The notes below the pieces were generated by a model that had not been told where the DNA came from, ran no database searches, and saw nothing but the letters and a program-made list of their open reading frames with translations. This document shows, one piece after another, positions 1-7,666 of a stretch of DNA of 64,000 nt. The stretch is taken from contig NZ_JBJQOQ010000006.1 in NCBI RefSeq assembly GCF_046036945.1, positions 124,001-188,000 on the forward strand, read 5' to 3'. The DNA is from Brevibacillus_C sp046036945 (GTDB lineage: Bacteria > Bacillota > Bacilli > Brevibacillales > Brevibacillaceae). Numbering within the stretch: position 1 is the stretch's first letter; each line of letters begins with the position of its first letter. The position numbers and the translations under genes are program-made.

Positions 1-143
1 ATGGCGATGATCGGCGTCATCCAGGCAGCCGTACCGGCATGTTCCGCAAACTGCTGGGGATCGGTCAGAAAAATGTCCGCGATCCCGCTGATCGTTACCA
101 ACGCGAATAGCTCTACCTTGCCAAGATGGCCTGTCTTAATCAT
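1..143 (-). CDS. Spore germination protein, GerAB-type permease (partial, N-terminus only)
   Basis: The first 47 codons are present and the rest lies beyond the window start. The ATG overlaps the last 8 bases of the upstream gerAA-type gene, so the two are translationally coupled. The visible protein starts with a short cytoplasmic lead followed by a hydrophobic segment (VELFALVTISGIADIFL), as in GerAB endospore-germination permeases of the APC superfamily, which form the channel-like subunit of nutrient germinant receptors. The call rests on this start plus its position after gerAA; too little is visible for domain-level proof. Confidence 0.7.
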   Translation of the reverse strand, partial: MIKTGHLGKVELFALVTISGIADIFLTDPQQFAEHAGTAAWMTPIIA

Positions 144-1905
144 CCTGATCGCGCCCCTCTTCCATGTCTGACCGAGCTTCCCTGGAGTCGTGCACGGTAG
201 GATCCCAGATACGGGTAATCGTTTTTTCCCGGCGTTCTTTTCCTGTGTAGAGCGGCCGCGGCCGATGTGTCTCCTTATACGGCTCTACCCTTACCATCGT
301 ATCGCCGACAGGCGGTTTGAACGGGGACACTGGAGACAAGATGGGAACGCCAAACGACTTGGAGCAGGCCCACTGCATCAGCAGGGCAATCACTCCCAGG
401 GTAATGCCGTAAAATCCCCAAAAAGATGCCATGAGGACAAAGCCAAATCTAAGCACCCTGATCCCGAGGGCAAAGCCTGTATTGGGCATGGTAAATGTAG
501 CGAGAGTGGTAATCGCTACGACGATGACCAACAACGGGGAGACAACCCTAGCCTGAACGGCAGCTTCGCCCAGAATCAACGCCCCGACGATGCCGATCGT
601 CGGTCCAATCACGTTGGGGATCCGGATCCCCGCCTCCAGGATCAGTTCAATGGCGAACTCCATCATGATCACCTCTAGGATCAGCGGAAACGGCACCTTT
701 TCTCTGGCGGCGGCGATGGCCAGCATCAAATCAGTCGGAATCATCTCCGGATGGTAATTGGCGATCGCGATGTACTGGGCCGGCAGCAGCAAAGCTATGA
801 TCAAGGCGAGGACGCGCCCCACCCGGATGATGCTGGCGACAGGAGAGCGCGTGTAGTAATCTTCCGACGTCTGCATCATGGACCAGATCATCGTCGGCAT
901 GATCAAGGCAAATGAACTTTGCCCGACAAACACCGCGACAAACCCTTCCGCCAAAGAGGCTGCCACCCGGTCCGGCCGCTCCGTAGAGGTCATTTTTGGG
1001 ATCAGCAGGGCGGTGCGGTCTTCGATGTACTGTTCCAACACGCCGCTGTCCTGCAGGAAATCAGCCTTGATTGCGTTGATGCGCCGCTTCACTTCGCTGA
1101 CCAATTTGGGATTGGCAATGCCTTTTACGTACATGATCGCCACATCGGTCGGCGCCAGCTTTCCCACCTGTGTCATTTCCGTGATCAAGTGTTCCGTCCT
1201 CAGCCGCGAACGGACAAGACCCGTATTGGTTCGCAGATTTTCCGTAAAGGCATCGTGCGGACCGCGGATGGCTGCCTCTGCCTTGGAATCGGAGACGTTG
1301 CGGTGTTCCCAGCCCTTTGTCTCAACCACAAACGCTACGTCAACGCCGTCTACAAACACTGCGGTTGAGCCCGCCAAAATATTTTTCTTCACGTCCTCCC
1401 ATCTCTCGTACTGCATCACTTGATTGCCGGGCAAAAGGGTATTTTTGACCATCTGAAAACGGGACTTGTCCAGCTTTTCTTCGGGAAGCGCGGCCAGCAT
1501 CATGAGCGGCTCCAGAATGTTGTTATTGATCACCTTGCTGTCTACGAGTCCTTCTGTAAAAACGATCATCGCCTCGATCGGCGGTTGAAGCGGGATCCAA
1601 AAATCGCGAACGACGATGTCCGAGTTTTTCGGCAAATAAAAGTCTCTTTCAATCCTTTTCTTGTTGAGGGCGATCTCGGAGAAGACCTGCTGGGAATCCA
1701 GGCTTCTGGTGTCCGGCTTTTTCTGCAGCTCGCGAATGGTTTTGATGCGTTTTTTGTTCCCCTGCTTTTTCTCTTCTGGAGGAACCCTGAGTTCTTCGTT
1801 CGAGTATTTCTGAGCCTCGTCATTGGAGGGCGTCAAGTAAAAATCTTCGTCCAGAATCGTATCATCAACGGTGAACAATCTGCCAATCTTCGACCAAAAA
1901 GACAC
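136..1905 (-). CDS. Spore germination receptor subunit A (GerA family)
   Basis: This 589-residue protein matches the length and layout of GerAA/GerBA/GerKA. It has a hydrophilic N-terminal domain of about 290 residues (with FTEGLVD, FVDGVDVAFVVETKGWEHR and IEDRTALLIPKM), a hydrophobic block of several membrane segments (about 300-510), and a short charged cytoplasmic tail. Members sit in the spore inner membrane and sense germinants with the B and C subunits. I chose the GTG at 1905, preceded by GGAAAGGAAG; an in-frame upstream extension to 2031 runs through the promoter and a terminator hairpin. It overlaps the following gerAB-type gene by 8 bases. A sigma-G-like promoter lies just upstream, fitting forespore expression. 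Confidence 0.93.
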   Translation of the reverse strand: MSFWSKIGRLFTVDDTILDEDFYLTPSNDEAQKYSNEELRVPPEEKKQGNKKRIKTIRELQKKPDTRSLDSQQVFSEIALNKKRIERDFYLPKNSDIVVRDFWIPLQPPIEAMIVFTEGLVDSKVINNNILEPLMMLAALPEEKLDKSRFQMVKNTLLPGNQVMQYERWEDVKKNILAGSTAVFVDGVDVAFVVETKGWEHRNVSDSKAEAAIRGPHDAFTENLRTNTGLVRSRLRTEHLITEMTQVGKLAPTDVAIMYVKGIANPKLVSEVKRRINAIKADFLQDSGVLEQYIEDRTALLIPKMTSTERPDRVAASLAEGFVAVFVGQSSFALIMPTMIWSMMQTSEDYYTRSPVASIIRVGRVLALIIALLLPAQYIAIANYHPEMIPTDLMLAIAAAREKVPFPLILEVIMMEFAIELILEAGIRIPNVIGPTIGIVGALILGEAAVQARVVSPLLVIVVAITTLATFTMPNTGFALGIRVLRFGFVLMASFWGFYGITLGVIALLMQWACSKSFGVPILSPVSPFKPPVGDTMVRVEPYKETHRPRPLYTGKERREKTITRIWDPTVHDSREARSDMEEGRDQDD

Positions 1906-1940
1906 TCGCCGTTCTTCCTTTCCCTCTGCTCGTTTGATTG

Positions 1941-1970
1941 TAGAATTTGCCAATTGTCCGTTCCTTATGC
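1941..1970 (-). promoter_or_regulatory. Sigma-G-type promoter of the gerA operon
   Basis: On the minus strand GCATA (plus 1966-1970) is followed after exactly 18 bases by AATTCTA (plus 1941-1947). Compared with the sigma-G consensus GHATR-N18-CATWHTA it differs at one position. It lies about 35 bases upstream of the GTG start, and ger operons are known sigma-G targets. Confidence 0.6.
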
Positions 1971-1973
1971 AAC

Positions 1974-2011
1974 AAAAAAAGCAGCCGACTCCTATTGCAC
2001 AAGGTCGGCTG
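1974..2011 (-). terminator. Rho-independent terminator upstream of the gerA operon
   Basis: On the minus strand CAGCCGAC pairs with GTCGGCTG across a 14-base loop and is followed by CTTTTTTT. It ends just before the sigma-G-like promoter and would insulate the operon from minus-strand readthrough. Confidence 0.65.
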
Positions 2012-2147
2012 GCTATTTCACAGACAGACAATCAATCGAGGTGGCCCTTATACTAGTCATATGAACAAAACCTGCCGAAGGGCACTGTAAATCCAGGATT
2101 GTTCAAAAAGACGCCAAGATTTCTTCACCGTTCGTTAACAAACATTC

Positions 2148-2177
2148 GCACATGATTAACATTTTGCCCTCATAATA
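2148..2177 (+). promoter_or_regulatory. Candidate sigma-G/sigma-F-type promoter of a small gene
   Basis: GCACA (2148-2152) and CATAATA (2171-2177) are separated by 18 bases. The -10 matches CATWHTA fully and the -35 matches GHATR at 4 of 5 positions. It lies about 38 bases upstream of the start codon of the 56-residue gene. This is a by-eye match. Confidence 0.4.
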
Positions 2178-2214
2178 GTAAGTGGAACGACAGAATGAAG
2201 AAAGGGTCGATAAT

Positions 2215-2385
2215 ATGCGTACGTACAAGTTCCTATTTGAGACCAAGTCAAAACAGTGGATTGAAACCATCAAGGCCAATAGCATGTTTGATGCAGCCTC
2301 GAAAGCAAAGGAACTGGCCATCAGCAAATCGCAGGCGTTGGCAGCCCGCATCCAATTTTCGTTCTACCACATCAAAGCTGTTTAA
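2215..2385 (+). CDS. Small hypothetical protein (56 aa)
   Basis: I do not recognise a family. The product is a compact soluble protein beginning MRTYKFLFETKSKQWIETIK with a lysine- and alanine-rich middle that looks like a beta hairpin followed by a helix. The ATG at 2215 has an AAAGGG Shine-Dalgarno 8 bases upstream, which is better than the upstream in-frame ATG at 2182. It has its own candidate sporulation promoter and its own terminator, so it is monocistronic. Location next to a germination operon and the promoter type suggest forespore expression, which is inference. Confidence 0.65.
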   Translation: MRTYKFLFETKSKQWIETIKANSMFDAASKAKELAISKSQALAARIQFSFYHIKAV

Positions 2386-2406
2386 TATAGAGCCGCCTGC
2401 CCCCTC

Positions 2407-2430
2407 GCTCCCATTTACGGGAGCTTTTTT
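2407..2430 (+). terminator. Rho-independent terminator
   Basis: GCTCCC and GGGAGC pair across a 6-base loop and are followed by six T. It ends the 56-residue gene and has no T-run for minus-strand use. Confidence 0.8.
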
Positions 2431-2437
2431 CATTCTC

Positions 2438-3562
2438 TCATAACCTCGTGAGCAGCTTGGCGAACAGGGCCGCCCTGACCGGGAGCTGATCGATCAGCAC
2501 ATGCTCGTATTCCGCATGCGGTCCGTCGCCGACGGCCCCCAGTCCATCCAGCGTTGGAATTCCCAGAGCAGAAGTGAAGTTCCCGTCGCTCCCCCCTCCG
2601 ACCGCCGTTTCCGTCAAAGCAAACCCCAGCTCCTTGGCCGCTTCTTGCGCCAGGTTGAACAGCCGCTCCGTACCCTCCGTTCGCTCCATCGGCGGCCGTT
2701 CGATTCCGCCTTCCACCGTCATGATGATGCCTTCTCGGTGCGGTTTGGCTGCCGTGACGAGACTGCTGATCCGCTCTGCTTCAGCCAAGCTGGTCACCCG
2801 CAGATCGACGTGCAGCTCCGCCTGTTCGGCGACGACGTTGACGCGATTTCCCCCGTGTGCGATTCCAACGTTCAGGGTCGTGCCTTTTGAGTAGTCCGTC
2901 AAGCTGTGCAAAAACAAGATTTGACGGGCCATTTCATCGACGGCGCTAATCCCGTCTTCGTGGTGGTTGCCGGCGTGCGAGGCTCTGCCTTTGAGCTTGA
3001 TCGTAAAATTGCCGACGCCTTTGCGGGCGGTCTTCAGCGCTCCGGTCTCGGCGACCGCCGGTTCGGGAACCAATACAGCCCGGCTTTTTAAGGCTTCCTG
3101 TTCGATCAGCTCCCGCGATGTGCCGCTGCCGATCTCCTCGTCGCTGGTGCAGAGAAAGACAACTTTATGCTTCAACGGGATGCCCAGGTCGCGGCAAGCC
3201 TTCAGCGCCCAGAGGGATTGGATAATGCCGCCTTTCATGTCGAAGATCCCCGGCCCGTAGGCTTTGTTGCCCTCTACGCGGTAATTCAGGCGGCCGACAT
3301 CCCAAACCGTATCAAAGTGGGTGGTAATCAGGATCTGCGAGTCTCCCTCGCCGTAAGCAAAGCGGAGATGATTCCCTGTCTTCGTCTGCGGGATGACCTC
3401 ATCGTCCACACCGAGACGAGATTGGAAGAGAGATTGCAAGACGGTCCCGCAGCGGTCCACTTGCTCCTTGACGTTCGAAGGCGATTCCGCCTTTACCACG
3501 GTTTCCAGGTCGGCTAATATATGCTGCTGATTTTCCTGCAAATAGCTTAAAATGTCCGCCAT
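2438..3562 (-). CDS. M20 family metallopeptidase, glutamate-carboxypeptidase-like
   Basis: A 374-residue cytosolic Zn hydrolase of the M20A/CPG2 type. Visible elements are the first metal motif THFDTVW, the bridging aspartate in GIFDMKGG, the catalytic and metal glutamates in SDEEIGS, PEPA, the dimerisation-lid segment with GRASHAG, and the C-terminal GPHAEYEH. Such enzymes remove C-terminal glutamate or amino acids from peptides or folyl conjugates; the exact substrate is unknown. The ATG at 3562 is preferred because AGGAGG lies 11 bases upstream; the GTG at 3571 sits only 2 bases after it. It follows the abgA-like gene by 15 bases, so the two form an operon. Confidence 0.88.
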   Translation of the reverse strand: MADILSYLQENQQHILADLETVVKAESPSNVKEQVDRCGTVLQSLFQSRLGVDDEVIPQTKTGNHLRFAYGEGDSQILITTHFDTVWDVGRLNYRVEGNKAYGPGIFDMKGGIIQSLWALKACRDLGIPLKHKVVFLCTSDEEIGSGTSRELIEQEALKSRAVLVPEPAVAETGALKTARKGVGNFTIKLKGRASHAGNHHEDGISAVDEMARQILFLHSLTDYSKGTTLNVGIAHGGNRVNVVAEQAELHVDLRVTSLAEAERISSLVTAAKPHREGIIMTVEGGIERPPMERTEGTERLFNLAQEAAKELGFALTETAVGGGSDGNFTSALGIPTLDGLGAVGDGPHAEYEHVLIDQLPVRAALFAKLLTRL

Positions 3563-3577
3563 CTTTTCCACATCCTC

Positions 3578-4891
3578 CTATGCTTTTTTTTGCAGCTCAC
3601 CGGCGTGAAGGGCACAGTAAGCCAGCGTTTTTACTGCGATTTTCAAGACCTGCTCGTCAATGTCGAACTTTTCGTTGTGATGACCGGCAGCCAATGTCGT
3701 GCCGAAGACGAGATAAGCGGCCAGCCCGCCGTGTTCCTGTACCCGGTTGATGAAGTATGTCGCATCTTCCGAGCCGCCGGATTGATGCCGATCCACGATC
3801 GTTTGGACTTCCTCCACTTTTTCGGCTTGGGAGCGAATAAAGGGGATCAGCTGCGTGCTGGAGACGGCACTGCCCGCCTTGCCGACGATCTCCACCTTCT
3901 CTGAAACCCCGTACATGGCGGCTGCACCCCTGATCACTTGCATCGCCTGCTCCAATATGTAGTCGTTAATCTCGTCTGTGTCGCCCCGGGTCTCCAGCTT
4001 GAATGAGGCAAGATTGGGGATGACATTGCGGCCGCTGCCTGCGTTCAGCACACCGACATTGATACGGGACGCCCCTGCTCCGTGCCGGGAAATGGCGTGC
4101 AGGTTAAGCACAGCCGCTGCCGCTGCGAGCAGGGCATTTTTCCCTTCCTCCGGCTTGCTCCCGGCATGTGACGCGACACCTGTATACTCCACATCCAGTT
4201 TTGTCGTCGCCAGGTATCCTTCCGACCCGCAGACCACGCTGCCAAGAGGGATCCCGCAGCCGACGTGGGCAGCAAAGAAGATGTCCACATCCTCTGCCAC
4301 TCCAGCCTCCACCATCGCCTTGGCCCCCCTGACCCCCTCCTCGGCGGGCTGAAAGATGAGTTTGATCCGGCCGCTGAGCTCATCTTTGAGCTGCATCAGC
4401 AGCCGGGCCAGCCCCAATCCGATTGCGGTATGGGCATCGTGGCCGCAGGCGTGCATCATTCTGGCATTGACCGAGCGAAATCCCTCGGCGCTCGGAACGT
4501 GGGACAGATCGGTCGACTCGACGATATCCAAGGCGTCCATGTCGACGCGAAAAGCCACCGTTGGCCCTGGCCGGCCTGTCTCCAAAGTCCCGACGACGCC
4601 GGTAAACCCGCCTGACAGGTACGGCAGCCATTCAACCTCCGCGCCCTGCGAAATAGCCCGCTGCTCCTGCTCGGCCAGGAAATCTTGCGGAGGCACACCC
4701 ATCCTGGCTTCTCCCTTTACGACCTCCGCTCCTGCCTTTACATGGTACCCCCATTCGTGCAGCATTGCCGCCACTTTGCTTGCCGTGCGGAACTCCACCC
4801 ATCCCGACTCCGCGTGCTTGTGAAAGTCCCGCCTCCACTCGATCAGCGCGGGATACAGCTGGTCTGTCAGTTGTTCAATGTTTCTCGACAT
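3578..4891 (-). CDS. abgA: AbgA-like p-aminobenzoyl-glutamate hydrolase subunit (M20D amidohydrolase)
   Basis: A 437-residue protein closely resembling Escherichia coli AbgA along its length from memory: RRDFHKHAESGWVEFRTA, GGFTG, FRVDMDALD, MMHACGHDAHTAIGLGLA, IKLIFQPAEEGVRGA, and the C-terminal QSGGSEDATYFINRVQEHGG and GHHNEKFDIDEQ. HACGHD supplies metal ligands and AEE the catalytic glutamate. AbgA works with AbgB to split p-aminobenzoyl-glutamate, a folate breakdown product. No AbgB homologue adjoins it here; a second M20 gene follows instead. Start ATG 4891 is set by AAGGAG 9 bases upstream. The enzyme may act on other acyl-glutamates. Confidence 0.88.
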   Translation of the reverse strand: MSRNIEQLTDQLYPALIEWRRDFHKHAESGWVEFRTASKVAAMLHEWGYHVKAGAEVVKGEARMGVPPQDFLAEQEQRAISQGAEVEWLPYLSGGFTGVVGTLETGRPGPTVAFRVDMDALDIVESTDLSHVPSAEGFRSVNARMMHACGHDAHTAIGLGLARLLMQLKDELSGRIKLIFQPAEEGVRGAKAMVEAGVAEDVDIFFAAHVGCGIPLGSVVCGSEGYLATTKLDVEYTGVASHAGSKPEEGKNALLAAAAAVLNLHAISRHGAGASRINVGVLNAGSGRNVIPNLASFKLETRGDTDEINDYILEQAMQVIRGAAAMYGVSEKVEIVGKAGSAVSSTQLIPFIRSQAEKVEEVQTIVDRHQSGGSEDATYFINRVQEHGGLAAYLVFGTTLAAGHHNEKFDIDEQVLKIAVKTLAYCALHAGELQKKA

Positions 4892-5037
4892 AACGAAATA
4901 CTCCTTCTTTGCCTGACGTTTTTCCATATGGGAATATTTACGGAAATGTTCTCTATATCAAAAAAAATTCGGCCATCCTTCTCCTTTTTCCTCCTCGTAT
5001 TTTGCAAGAGTTGTATTTTATATTCAAATTTTCAAAA

Positions 5038-5066
5038 TTGACATTGTTTTCAGTGTAATTTATAGT
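5038..5066 (+). promoter_or_regulatory. Strong sigma-A promoter of the peptidase-dpp operon
   Basis: TTGACA (5038-5043), 17-base spacer, TATAGT (5061-5066). It lies in an AT-rich intergenic region 45 bases before the first gene of the plus-strand operon. The divergent abgA-like gene must use a weaker promoter that I could not place confidently. Confidence 0.85.
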
Positions 5067-5110
5067 TTTGAGTAAGCCTTTCGGAATATTTCCCAAAAGG
5101 GAGGGATCCC

Positions 5111-6463
5111 ATGCAAGACATTTTTGCTTACATCGAACAGAATCAGGAAACGTACATCAAGTGGCTGCAAGAGCTCTGCCGCCAGCCGAGCGTCGCCGCC
5201 CAGAACCGCGGAATGAAGGAGACTGCCGTCATGGTGGAGCGCATGATTCGAGATACGGGCGGCGAAGCCAGGCAGATTGAGACATCCGGTTATCCGGTCG
5301 TCTACGGCCAGTTTGCCGGAAGCGGAAAGAGGACCCTCTCTTTTTACAACCACTACGACGTACAGCCGGAAGACCCGCTTGAATTGTGGGATTCTCCCCC
5401 GTTTGCCGCCGAGATCAGAGACGGTCGGATGTACGCCCGCGGCGTCGCTGACAATAAGGGCAACCTGATCGCCCGGCTGGCGGCTGTGCACGCTTACCTG
5501 CAGGTGCGCGGCAACCTGCCGATCGACGTCAAATTTATCGTCGAAGGCGAAGAGGAAATCGGGAGTGTCTGTCTGCCGGAATTTGTGGACAACCACCGCG
5601 AGCTGCTGCAAGCTGATGGGTGCCTCTGGGAGTTCGGTTATAAAAACGCCGACGGCCGGCCGCAGGTCAGTCTCGGCGTAAAAGGGATGTGCTACGTGGA
5701 ACTGGTCTGCCGCGGCGCCAACACCGATCTGCATTCCGCCAATGCGGCGATCATCGAGAACCCCGCATGGCGCCTTTTGTGGGCGTTATCCACACTGAAA
5801 ACTCCAGACGAACACATCCAGATAAAAGGGTTTTACGATAAAGTGGCAGAGTTGTCCGAGCACGACAACGAACTGCTGCAAAACATGATCTACGACGAGG
5901 CGAACACGCTGGAAAAGCTTGGCCTCAAATCGTTCCTGCTGAATCTGTCCGGCATTCCGCTAAAAGAAAAGTTGATCTTCCAGCCTACCTGTACCATATG
6001 CGGCATCGAATCGGGGTATACCGGTCCCGGCTCCAAGACCGTGCTGCCATCGGAAGCCCGCGTCAAACTGGATTTCCGCCTCGTCCCGGACCAGGACCCG
6101 CACGAAATCCTGCATTTGCTGCGCCGGCATCTGGACGAGAGGGGCTTCGCTGACATTGAGCTGGAGTCCTTTTCGCTGGAACACCCTGCACGCACCCCGC
6201 TTGACAACCCGTTGACCCGGGCAGTTGTCGACACCGCCAGACAGGTTTACGGGCTGGAACCCACCATCATGCCGATGTCGCCCGGCACCGGACCCATGTA
6301 CATACTCTGCCAAAGCCTCGGCATCCCCGCAGTCTCAGTCGGAGTCGGCCATTTTGCATCCAACAATCACGCTCCGAATGAAAATATCATCATCGAAGAC
6401 TACATCCAGGGAATCAAGCACATCGCTGCCATCATCGAGGGCTTCGCCCATCAACCGCAGTGA
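5111..6463 (+). CDS. M20 family dipeptidase
   Basis: A 450-residue member of the M20 dipeptidase/carnosinase-like group. Motifs in order are NHYDVQP (metal histidine, about residue 80), GVADNKGN (bridging Asp, about 115), EGEEEIGS (catalytic and metal glutamates, about 148), an inserted dimerisation domain with a histidine in DLHSAN, and the C-terminal metal histidine in ASNNHAPNE. These enzymes split dipeptides in the cytosol. It is the first gene of an operon leading into an oligopeptide importer, which fits use of imported peptides. GGGAGGG lies 5 bases before the ATG. Confidence 0.9.
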   Translation: MQDIFAYIEQNQETYIKWLQELCRQPSVAAQNRGMKETAVMVERMIRDTGGEARQIETSGYPVVYGQFAGSGKRTLSFYNHYDVQPEDPLELWDSPPFAAEIRDGRMYARGVADNKGNLIARLAAVHAYLQVRGNLPIDVKFIVEGEEEIGSVCLPEFVDNHRELLQADGCLWEFGYKNADGRPQVSLGVKGMCYVELVCRGANTDLHSANAAIIENPAWRLLWALSTLKTPDEHIQIKGFYDKVAELSEHDNELLQNMIYDEANTLEKLGLKSFLLNLSGIPLKEKLIFQPTCTICGIESGYTGPGSKTVLPSEARVKLDFRLVPDQDPHEILHLLRRHLDERGFADIELESFSLEHPARTPLDNPLTRAVVDTARQVYGLEPTIMPMSPGTGPMYILCQSLGIPAVSVGVGHFASNNHAPNENIIIEDYIQGIKHIAAIIEGFAHQPQ

Positions 6464-6478
6464 ACAGGGGGATGAACA

Positions 6479-7666
6479 TTGGAGCAGATCTTGGACAAAG
6501 CGAGAGCATTAGCGGATGAAATCACCCTTTGGCGGCGCGATTTTCATCAGCATCCCGAACTTGCCTTTCAAGAGACACGCACATCGCAGATCGTCGCTGA
6601 CCATCTGACTAAGCTCGGGCTGGAGGTAAAACGCGGGGTAGGGCGCACCGGCGTCGTCGGCGTACTCCGCGGATCGGCTCCCGGACCGACGATTGGCCTT
6701 CGGGCCGATATGGACGCCCTGCCGATTCAGGATCAGAAGACCGTCCCGTACAAGTCCGGCATCCCGGGCAAAATGCACGCCTGCGGCCACGACGCCCACA
6801 CCAGCATCCTGATGGGAGCAGCCAAGCTGCTCACCCGCCACTTCCGCCCCGAGCAGGGAAACATCGTCTTCGTCTTCCAGCCTGCGGAGGAAGATCAGGG
6901 CGGCGCCCAGGAAATGATCAATGACGGCTTATTGCGCGACTTTCAGATCGAGGCCATGGCCGGCTTGCACGTCTTTCCCGGCGTTCCCGTCGGCCAGATC
7001 ACGGCGGTGCGGGGCGTCGGCTGCGCGGCGGCTGACACGCTGCGGATCAAGGTGATCGGCAACAGCGGCCACGCCGCCCGCCCACACCAAGCGATCGATG
7101 CGATCACTGCGACAGCCGAGGTGATATCCGCCCTGCAGCACATTCCCAGCCGCTTCGTCGACCCGCTCGATCCGGTCGTGATCACGATCGGCAAGATTCA
7201 CGGCGGAACCGCCTCGAACGTCATCGCTGCCGAAGTGGAACTGCTCGGAACCGTCAGAACGCTCAACCCCAAGCTTCGCGAGCAAATGCCGAAGCTGATC
7301 GAGCAGGTCGTGGGCGGCGTGACTGGAGCGCTCGGGGCTTCGTACGAACTTGCTTACGAGTTTGGCTACCCTTCTGTCATCAATGACGACCAGATGGTAG
7401 ACCTGGCGCTCAGGACCGCTGATCGGCTGCTGGGCGAAGGCAGCTCCAAAATCGTCGAACCTTCCATGGGCGGCGAAGACTTCTCCTACTACACCCATCA
7501 CGTGCCGGGCGTCTTCTTCCGCCTGGGAGTGGGCAATCCGGAGAAAAACGCCGTCTATCCGCTGCACCATCCCATGTTCGATCTTGACGAAGAAGCGCTT
7601 CCCATCGGCGCTGCACTGCTGTCCGCGATGGCACTTGACTTTACCAAAAGGGGGATCACATCGTGA
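6479..7666 (+). CDS. M20D amidohydrolase (N-acyl-L-amino-acid/hippurate hydrolase type)
   Basis: A 395-residue protein of the amidohydrolase/AmaA/YxeP type: WRRDFHQHPELAFQE, GLRADMDALPIQ, MHACGHDAHT (metal site, about 100-107), VFQPAEEDQGGA, GHAARPHQAIDAI and MGGEDFSYY near the C-terminus. Such enzymes release amino acids from N-acyl or indole-acetyl conjugates. The start is TTG at 6479 behind AGGGGG; the nearby ATG at 6472 is out of frame. Its stop overlaps the next gene by 4 bases (GTGA), so it is coupled to the peptide-binding protein. Confidence 0.9.
   Translation: MEQILDKARALADEITLWRRDFHQHPELAFQETRTSQIVADHLTKLGLEVKRGVGRTGVVGVLRGSAPGPTIGLRADMDALPIQDQKTVPYKSGIPGKMHACGHDAHTSILMGAAKLLTRHFRPEQGNIVFVFQPAEEDQGGAQEMINDGLLRDFQIEAMAGLHVFPGVPVGQITAVRGVGCAAADTLRIKVIGNSGHAARPHQAIDAITATAEVISALQHIPSRFVDPLDPVVITIGKIHGGTASNVIAAEVELLGTVRTLNPKLREQMPKLIEQVVGGVTGALGASYELAYEFGYPSVINDDQMVDLALRTADRLLGEGSSKIVEPSMGGEDFSYYTHHVPGVFFRLGVGNPEKNAVYPLHHPMFDLDEEALPIGAALLSAMALDFTKRGITS

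Noticed and set aside
190..2064. Plus-strand frames within the gerAA region
   Set aside because: The minus strand encodes a complete GerA protein with promoter and ribosome site; these frames have neither.
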